Origin: Amoebidium appalachense
Lineage: Eukaryota; Ichthyosporea
Direction: 5' to 3'
Length of the DNA: 64,000 nucleotides
NCBI GenBank assembly: GCA_963693365.1
Contig: CAVNZM010000012.1
Coordinates: forward strand, 1 to 64,000
The notes beneath the pieces were generated by a model, which made no database searches, was not told the DNA's origin, and saw only the letters and a program-made list of their open reading frames with translations. Position numbers and translations under genes: made by a program. Of this stretch, positions 57,700-64,000 are shown piece by piece (the first letter of the stretch is position 1; every line of letters starts with the position of its first letter).

Positions 57700-59287
57700 G
57701 TTGGCGGGGATGGGGGATGGGGTGGGGGGGTGTTTGGGAGGGGAGGGAGGGGAGGGGCTGGGGCTAGGGGTTGGGACGGGCTTGAAAGGAAATGGGTGGT
57801 ATCCTATGGCGGTAGCAGCAACGTGTGGACACACGTGTGTGTGGGCTGGCCGTGCGGCCTTGTGCTTACTCCCCAATAGGCGCAGGGCTTCAAGGAGCAC
57901 CACCCCCAGATCACGGCTGCAGGCTATGCCGTGTACGGCCTCAGTGCTGACTCCCCGAAGAGCCAGGCTAACTGGAGGGCAAAGTACGACCTGCCGGTAC
58001 GTGCCAACACATGTGTGCACGTGCGTGCTCGCTCCACGGGTGGTGACTGTGCCGAACAGTATGCTCCTGCGTTGAGCTTACAAGTGCATGGGCCCGCACA
58101 GAGCGTGCACGGCTTGTTCCCCCCACTATATGTGCATGTGCCCCACGGTATGCACATCCCCTCCTGCAACTGTATGTTCCCTGCCATAGGTCGTCTCTCT
58201 GTTCTTGTGTTCTTGTTTGCTGGACGCTGTACAGACGCCTAGTTCTGCCTGCTACTTGAGGTTGCCACCCCCCCCCCCCTCCCCCCCCCCCCCCCCCCCT
58301 CCCCCCCTCATACGCATTTTTCGCATATTCCGGTAGGTTTGTCTGTCCGCCTTGTATGCAAACGCTAACAGCCACCCCACTAATGCACAGTTCAACCTGC
58401 TGTGTGACCCGACCCTCGAAACTATCAAGAAGTTCGGCGCATTCAAGGTACCCCTCGTTGTTGTCATTATATCTGATGTATATATATGTGGCCTGCACCG
58501 TGCCCTCGGTGTTGTCTATATCTAATGCCCACCTATGCCTGCACATTATCCTCGTTATTGTCACTCAATCTGGTGTCCATACATCCTCTCCCCTCCTCAA
58601 GCCAGTGCACTCTACCGACTCCTATCCCTGATCTCCTGTGGGCTGAATAATTGTGGTGGTGGTGGTAGTTCGCGCTGGTTGGCAGTGCATGCGCGGCAAT
58701 CTTTTGTGTCTGCCGTGATTTTCGGTGCCTGCACTGTTATTCAGTTGGTCTCTGCAATGATGAAGGTCCTGTGGTAATTCGTCTGTACGTCCTGCATGCC
58801 TGCCTGTGCTATGCTGCTGTTGGTGATGGAGGCGTGGGAGAGAGAGTGTGTGTGTGAGGTTTGATTGATTTCAGACCCTTGCTTTTGTTTTTATCGTGAG
58901 TGTGCCCATCCCCTTCCCCCCTCCTCCCCCCCCCCCCCCCCCCCCCCCCCCCTTCTCCCTCCTCCTCCCCAGTCCCCTGGTTTACACAAAAGACACAAAA
59001 AGCAGGTGTTGTGTAGATATCTTTTGTGTGTAAAAAAAGGGGGGGGGAGGGAGGTGTGTGTGTGTGTGTGTTTGGGGGGGGGGGGGGGGGGGGTTGTTTG
59101 GTGGTGGTGTTGGGAGGGGTTGGGGGGGGGGAATTGCGCCCTAACATTGAAGGTATTGCTGCAGGGGCCCAAGAATATCCGACGGTCGCACGTGGTGATT
59201 GAGAAGGGAGGCAAGATCAAGGATATCCGCATTGATATCTCCCCGGGGGATAGCTTCAAGGAGGCTGTGGCCACGGTCACAGCATAG
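55852..59287 (+). CDS. Peroxiredoxin Q / Dot5-type peroxidase with AT-hooks
   Basis: Exons: 55852-55938, 57078-57458, 57880-57996, 58391-58447 and 59165-59287, all phase 0, giving 254 residues. Peroxiredoxins reduce peroxides with a peroxidatic cysteine. Residues 1-70 hold three AT-hook cores (GRGRPRK at residues 3-9, KRGRGRPRK near 34, GRGRGRPRK near 57), followed by a Lys/Glu-rich linker. The thioredoxin-fold domain starts at LSVGDMCPDFELQNDEG. The active site reads YPKANTGGCTKQAQGF, so Cys153 is the likely peroxidatic residue. The usual TPGC is TGGC, and the usual resolving Cys five residues later is Gln158. Cys200 (FNLLCDPT) and Cys116 are other candidates. AT-hooks imply a nuclear, DNA-associated enzyme, like yeast Dot5. 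The exon 2 acceptor is a (CA)n array ending in AAG, which is weaker than CAG. Confidence 0.88.
56580..57077. repeat. (CA)n, poly-C/poly-A and second (CA)n in peroxiredoxin intron 1
   Basis: CA with CACG units (56580-56690), a C run joined to an A run and GAAA/GAGA (56765-56865), then a pure CA array (57007-57075) reaching the acceptor. Confidence 0.9.
57643..57695. repeat. (GA)n microsatellite
   Basis: A pure GA array of about 52 bp in intron 2 of the peroxiredoxin gene. Confidence 0.95.
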
Positions 59288-59315
59288 ATGGCACGCACGT
59301 GTATGTCTATCACAT

Positions 59316-59376
<61 letters not shown>

Positions 59377-59960
59377 ACACACAGAATCACACACCCACAC
59401 AAACAGGTGTGCTCAGAGGAGAATTTTGAGCACGGACAAGCATGATGATAGCAGTAGTGGATAGAATCACAGCGTAGCAGTGGCACGTGAAACCTGCACG
59501 TGTATGCAGATATATCCCAATATCTAGTTCATGGAGCATAATCATAAATGTTGCAATAAATGACCAGCATGCCATTGGCACCCAACCTATATTCTGCAGG
59601 GAAACAATGCAGTACTGTGTATGGAGACCAAGAACGAAGTGTTATATTTTGGTTTGCTTGGGGCCAGGCTAACAGTGCAATGACGTTGCACACATCACTG
59701 AGATGAGCGCACGAACAGTCATAGACAACAAATCGTGCATGCATTCGCATGTGGCACCCACCAAGGCGCTTTGCCACTACCAAGCACTTTCGCCAACACA
59801 ACCTTGTCATGCAATCTGATTTAGATGTGTGCAGGATGGTGCACGTGGGTGATTGCATAAGGAGTTCGCCACGGCCAATTGTTTGCTAGTGCCATGCCCG
59901 TGCATGTACATGGGTACTTGCGGGGGCAGAAGGGCCGCGGGCTGGGTGGGTGGGGTGGAA

Positions 59961-60004
<44 letters not shown>

Positions 60005-60520
60005 GATAATATATGGTTAAGCTGACGCATGCACACCGTGCAAGGGGGCAGTGCACCAGTGCTAGCTAGTGTGATGACGACCGGCCGTGGGCAGTACGAA
60101 GGACCCGATCATGACGGATTACACAAGAGAGAGTGCCCACCACACACAAAGTATGCCTTGCAGAGGGGGAGGGGGTTTGGCTGTGATTGGCTGCACGGTT
60201 CTAGGAAAGTAATTTCTGCAAGCCCACATGCCTGTTGTGGGCTCTATTTACTGGCTATGCTAATAAAAACTCTTTCGTTCTTGTGGTGGCTGATATTGCC
60301 CGTGTAGCGGTACAATCATTCGTAAAGGCCTTCTAGTCTGCTGGCCATGTGGCCGCACTACAACAAGAGTGCCACTTGCACTCGGTCCGTGTCCCTACCT
60401 TCGAAACTTGCCCTCTGAAGCACAGAGGGGGAGTGAAAAACTAGGGAAAAAACGCTTGTCCCAACTCAAAACGACCGAACAACGAAAAATGATTCAGAAA
60501 AAAACCTGCTACCCCACCTA
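59288..60520. other. Spacer between convergent genes
   Basis: Holds a CA array (59318-59384), poly-G of about 38 bases (59965-60003) and an inverted CCAAT box (GATTGGCTGC, 60185). The genes on both sides point toward it, so it should contain both polyadenylation regions. No exon was found. Confidence 0.6.
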
Positions 60521-61342
60521 CTACTGTTCCACGAGGGACTCGAGCTCCAGACAGAATAGATACTTCTTGTTTGACTTTGCGTGCAAACCATCTTTGAGTG
60601 CCTTGGGCACCGTGTATGCCACAAACCGCACAGGGCTATCTCCAAAGAACCAGTTGAGGCCCACGGCGTGCAGGCCGGGCACGTTGACCAGCTGCCACGT
60701 GCACCAGTCCACGTACATACTGTGGAACGACATGGTGTACGTGTGCGTGCTGTGGTACTCCTTGACCGCGTGCTTCTCCGCCTTTGTCATCAACTCCGGG
60801 AGCATGTCCACGCCTAGGGCAGGGGGCTCTTCACCCGGTGGGGTGATGATAAGTCTGTCTGCTGTGGTGTTGAGGGGCATAGTGATGTGAGGAAGCTCCA
60901 TGCCGTCGTCGCTACCGTAGCTGGCGTGGGCCTGGTGCACGAGGGCGTGCAGCAGCTGTAGCACCATGCTGCTTGCAAACCTGCTCCACATGCCCATCTC
61001 AAGCTGGTGGGGGCACTCCAGGCCAATAAACACCTCCTCATCTTCGTGCACATCCAGCAGCTTGCCCTGCACCTGGATCTCAAACATGCGCTTCTTGCCG
61101 GCAAAGTAAGGCGCATAGTAGGTGTCCTCGGGGTCCAGCTTAAACTTCAGAAGTACGTGGCCGTCAAAGTGCTTGTTCTTGACCGCCACGGGTACGCGCG
61201 AGTTTGGCGTTATCTCCTTGCTCACTTCACCACACAGGTCCCTAATGCGCAGGGGCACAGTGGGTGGGGGTGGCACTTTCAGCGTCTGTGTGGACTTCAG
61301 TGGAGACACAAGGGTCTCGTGTGCTGCTACGATAGGCTTCAT
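60521..61342 (-). CDS. DUF1769-family protein
   Basis: A single coding exon of 273 residues. It matches the pattern of DUF1769, a family of unknown function: FEIQVQGKL, VFIGLECPHQLEMGMWSR, PHITMPL, ITPPGEEPPALG and YTMSFHSMYVDWCTWQLVN, then VPGLHAVGLNWFFGDSPVRFV. The start is the ATG at 61342, because a pyrimidine-rich acceptor (CTCTGCCTTTTCAG) ends 25-30 bp upstream. The longer ORF beginning at 61414 would translate that intron. There is no signal peptide or transmembrane segment. It is convergent with the peroxiredoxin gene. Codon use is GC-rich, like the other housekeeping genes. Biochemical role unknown. Confidence 0.85.
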   Translation of the reverse strand: MKPIVAAHETLVSPLKSTQTLKVPPPPTVPLRIRDLCGEVSKEITPNSRVPVAVKNKHFDGHVLLKFKLDPEDTYYAPYFAGKKRMFEIQVQGKLLDVHEDEEVFIGLECPHQLEMGMWSRFASSMVLQLLHALVHQAHASYGSDDGMELPHITMPLNTTADRLIITPPGEEPPALGVDMLPELMTKAEKHAVKEYHSTHTYTMSFHSMYVDWCTWQLVNVPGLHAVGLNWFFGDSPVRFVAYTVPKALKDGLHAKSNKKYLFCLELESLVEQ

Positions 61343-63090
61343 AATGCCTGACGCGCTACTAAACTTTAACTGAAAAGGCAGAGGAAACAGCAAAAGTATA
61401 GATATAGCGCACACGAAAAAAAGGGGTGAAAAAAGTTGATACCAAAAGTTGCTGTGACAGACAACAGCAGCAAGAACGCCCCGGCGTTTGCACGTTCAAT
61501 GATGAGTGACAAGCCTTCCAACAGGTGACCCTGTGCTATTCGCGGAGAGCCAATTAGCGTGGAGCTGCAGCGGATTTTTGGCACAGCTAATTGCGTTATG
61601 TTTGCCGAGCTAAAGCGGATCAAGTAACTCACTTGAGCCGCTTTTGATAGTAAAATATAAAACTTTGTATTAATTAAACGAAGGAAAGAGCGAATTAGAA
61701 GATAATGATGTGTTTCTGGCGGTTTATTATGTATTGAAATTTCTCACTAAAAGCGGCGTGGAAGCGCTATTTTGCCCACTTCTTAAGATGGCCAATTGTG
61801 TGCTTGTGGGGTGATCAATATCAGGGATTGCACTACGAATCGTATTGACCTAAATTACGATTTAGAAAAACCCGCAATACGAATAAGAAAGGGCATTCGA
61901 TTAGTAAATACGACAGTCAGGGCTGTAAACAACCCTGGAATTTGCCCAAATACGATTAACAGCGCCAAACCCGGGCAATGTCTGATCAATATTGAAATCC
62001 GATTGGATTCCTCGCGAACTCGGCTCATACCATTACATTTATTTGTAGATTGGCTTGATATAATTATTCTAGGGAATAATTCGATATATGATATATCGGA
62101 ACCAAAAATGACAGCATGCCTTATAGAGGTACTCCATTCACTATACTAACCAGCCTTTCTCACTCTTATTGCTGCTTTTTACATGAAAGTACAGGTGCAT
62201 TCTGTGGGTTAGTACCGACATGGTGACATTACGCGGGGGATTCCGAGAATTTCCGAGTCGACAGCTTTTATCACTACGGTAATTGCCGTGCATGACCTTT
62301 ACCCAATCAACGTTTTTAAGGGCCCTTAAACACACAGGCTCCTTCGACGAATTCAGCCTAGTTTATGAAGTTGTATTGCTGCGGACATCGTCAGGGGCCC
62401 AGGCCTACTGTAACCCAAGTGTGTAAACCCAGGCCTACTGCGTTTTCCAGCGCAGCCAATCAAATGCAGCTAGTGACTTGTGTACACTGTGTGCAATAAA
62501 ACAACCCAATTGTAGTATAGATTATGGATAAGCAGTTCGAAGCTAGCATTGGTAGCTCCGAGAGAAAGCGTATCACAATATCATACTGTATATACTAGCC
62601 ATTTCTTGGGCCCGCGGCCGCCCGCAGGGCAGCCGCATACGGGCCAGACACACATACACACAGACCGTGCACACACACACAAACACACAGACACACACAC
62701 ACATGTGCGCACGCCAAGTCGCGCGCCAACATGTATCAAATCAAGCACCATCGTTAACCAGAAAAGGGTAGTCTTGAAACGGCTTGGCAACTCTGTGATT
62801 GTGAAGTCTTGCCAATGCATGTGCATGGCCAACAACCCGCCAAACGGCACAGGCCTGACACACGTGCGCGCACCCGGCGCACGCAAGCACGTACTCAGGG
62901 GTTAAAATTACAGTGCCACTTGGCAGTTAAAAAACCACCTGAAATCCGAAAAAAGCCACTTGACGCGAACCGCTAGTTCCACTGAAATCTGTGCCAGTGG
63001 CACTGTGAAACTATATCTAGATCTCTTGGGCCAATAGGCTGGGTACAGATACTCTATCCACAGTACTGCAGATCTTGTAGATTCAAGGCT
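61343..63090. other. AT-rich spacer
   Basis: Contains a 13-bp hairpin with one mismatch near 61615-61650 (AAGCGG-TCAAGT arms), an open frame of 117 codons at 61796-62149 with no recognisable domain, a CCAAT box near 62455 and a small CA-rich stretch at 62640-62710. Nothing here is convincing as a gene. Confidence 0.5.
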
Positions 63091-63740
63091 ATGTCCATAC
63101 TAGCCGACCCCAGACTGCTCCCAGCCGAACGGAGCCTCCTCAAGCTCAACAAGGGGCCCGCACAGGCAACCATCGGAGCCGTCAGAGGCAACACTCGTAG
63201 CCTATCCCTGGCTATGGGCACCCTGCCTACCATGACACGGCTACACCGACATCACCCCACCGTCGTTACACAGCCCACATGCCCCCGGTGCAGCCAGCAC
63301 CCTGAGATCACCACTCACCTCTGGGCCTGCCCGGCCCATGCCGGGGAGGTCCCCACCTTGACCACAGCCATCACAGCCTGCATCCACAACGTCCTGCACA
63401 CTCGTCATCCAAACACCCCCCGGCACAGCACCAACATACGGCAGCCACGGTGGTAGACCAATGTGCATGGATAATAACTGGATAGGAGGCAACGGTACCG
63501 GTGACCCACGAGACCCCGAAGACATCAAGTGGGTCGAACGGGGATTCTGCCCACGATCGGTGGGCCCACTACTTGCAGCCACCGGCACCACCAAGACCAC
63601 CACCCGGGCCATCTTAGGAAAAATCACAGTAGAGTTGCAGTCCTTTTTCTTTTCAAAAATTTGGCACCCACGGAACACAACACTCCCCCCCCACCCACCC
63701 CAAAATGCAAAAACACCACCATATACCCACCACCCGTAGA
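63091..63740 (+). pseudogene. 3' end of a non-LTR retrotransposon ORF2
   Basis: The first part (63091-63456) encodes LPTMTRLHRHHP and then the C-terminal zinc knuckle CPRCSQHPEITTHLWACP, typical of the end of LINE reverse-transcriptase polyproteins. After a stop and frame change, 63461-63740 continues with the usual post-knuckle tail (ERGFCPRSVGPLL, ILGKITVELQSFFFSKIWHPRN). No reverse transcriptase domain precedes it, consistent with 5' truncation at insertion. At least one stop and one frameshift make it non-functional. Confidence 0.65.
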
Positions 63741-64000
63741 AAGAAACGTATGGCTCCCCAAAAACCCAAGACACACACAAATACACCCCCCACACACACC
63801 CGGCCAACCTGTTCTGACTGCCGGAACACACACAGACCCAGTGTGCCCTGTAAAACCCACCTTTTAGTTCACAAAAACATCGCCACAACATACGTACAAC
63901 AACACTTATAATGTTAGGCAGCAACCCCCCATCCCCACCACCACCACACCCCATCATCCACCCATACTCACCGTAAATACTATACACAACACTTAGGACT

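Noticed and set aside
61343-61414. Longer N-terminus of the DUF1769 protein
   Set aside because: It would translate a typical pyrimidine tract and CAG acceptor. The ATG at 61342 lies just inside the exon.
61796-62149. 117-codon open frame in AT-rich DNA
   Set aside because: No recognisable domain. Codon use is AT-rich, unlike all supported exons here. It might be a remnant of a retroelement, but I cannot support it.

Overview
This is a nuclear genome window from an intron-rich eukaryote, probably unicellular; I cannot fix the lineage. Coding exons are moderately GC-rich. Introns are GT-AG and often long. Introns and spacers are packed with (GT)n/(CA)n, (CT)n/(GA)n and uninterrupted poly-G or poly-C runs of 20 to 50 bases. 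Most long open frames are translations of these arrays (Cys-Val, His-Thr, poly-Pro, poly-Gly) and are not genes. I built gene models by joining exons with matching phase, conserved motifs and GT-AG borders.

Layout. 0.3-5.5 kb (-): a spliced Plavaka-type (KDZ superfamily) DNA transposase gene that runs off the left edge. 5.5-8.3 kb: duplicated non-coding blocks and homopolymers. 8.3-12.6 kb (+): a six-exon JmjC (2OG/Fe(II) oxygenase) protein with a coiled coil and an unrecognised C-terminal region. It is followed at 13.8-14.2 kb by the catalytic-end exon of a tyrosine recombinase and a pair of identical 90-bp direct repeats enclosing a CCAAT/TATA promoter. 15.5 kb: a 304-bp MITE. 17.3-20.1 kb (-): a membrane-anchored nucleotide pyrophosphatase/phosphodiesterase-like protein, divergent from a HINT3-type HIT protein (20.5-21.8 kb, +). 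22.4-27.6 kb (+): a degenerate DEAD-box helicase with a mitochondrial-type presequence. 28.6-29.5 kb: a frameshifted retrotransposon gag-like fragment. 33.0-37.3 kb (-): an unrecognised seven-exon gene. 37.3-43.7 kb: non-coding, including a GT array of more than 900 bp. 44.0-52.7 kb (+): a complete 13-exon ALG11 gene. 55.3-59.3 kb (+): a peroxiredoxin Q/Dot5-type peroxidase with AT-hooks. 60.5-61.3 kb (-): a DUF1769 protein. 63.1-63.7 kb: the 3' end of a non-LTR retrotransposon.

The housekeeping genes (ALG11 in N-glycan assembly, HINT3, Dot5-like peroxidase, DEAD-box protein) are unrelated in pathway and are separated by decayed mobile elements. The points most worth following are the JmjC plus tyrosine-recombinase plus direct-repeat cluster, a Plavaka transposase full of microsatellite introns, splice acceptors that sit directly on (CA)n arrays, and the missing or altered catalytic residues in the helicase and the peroxiredoxin.
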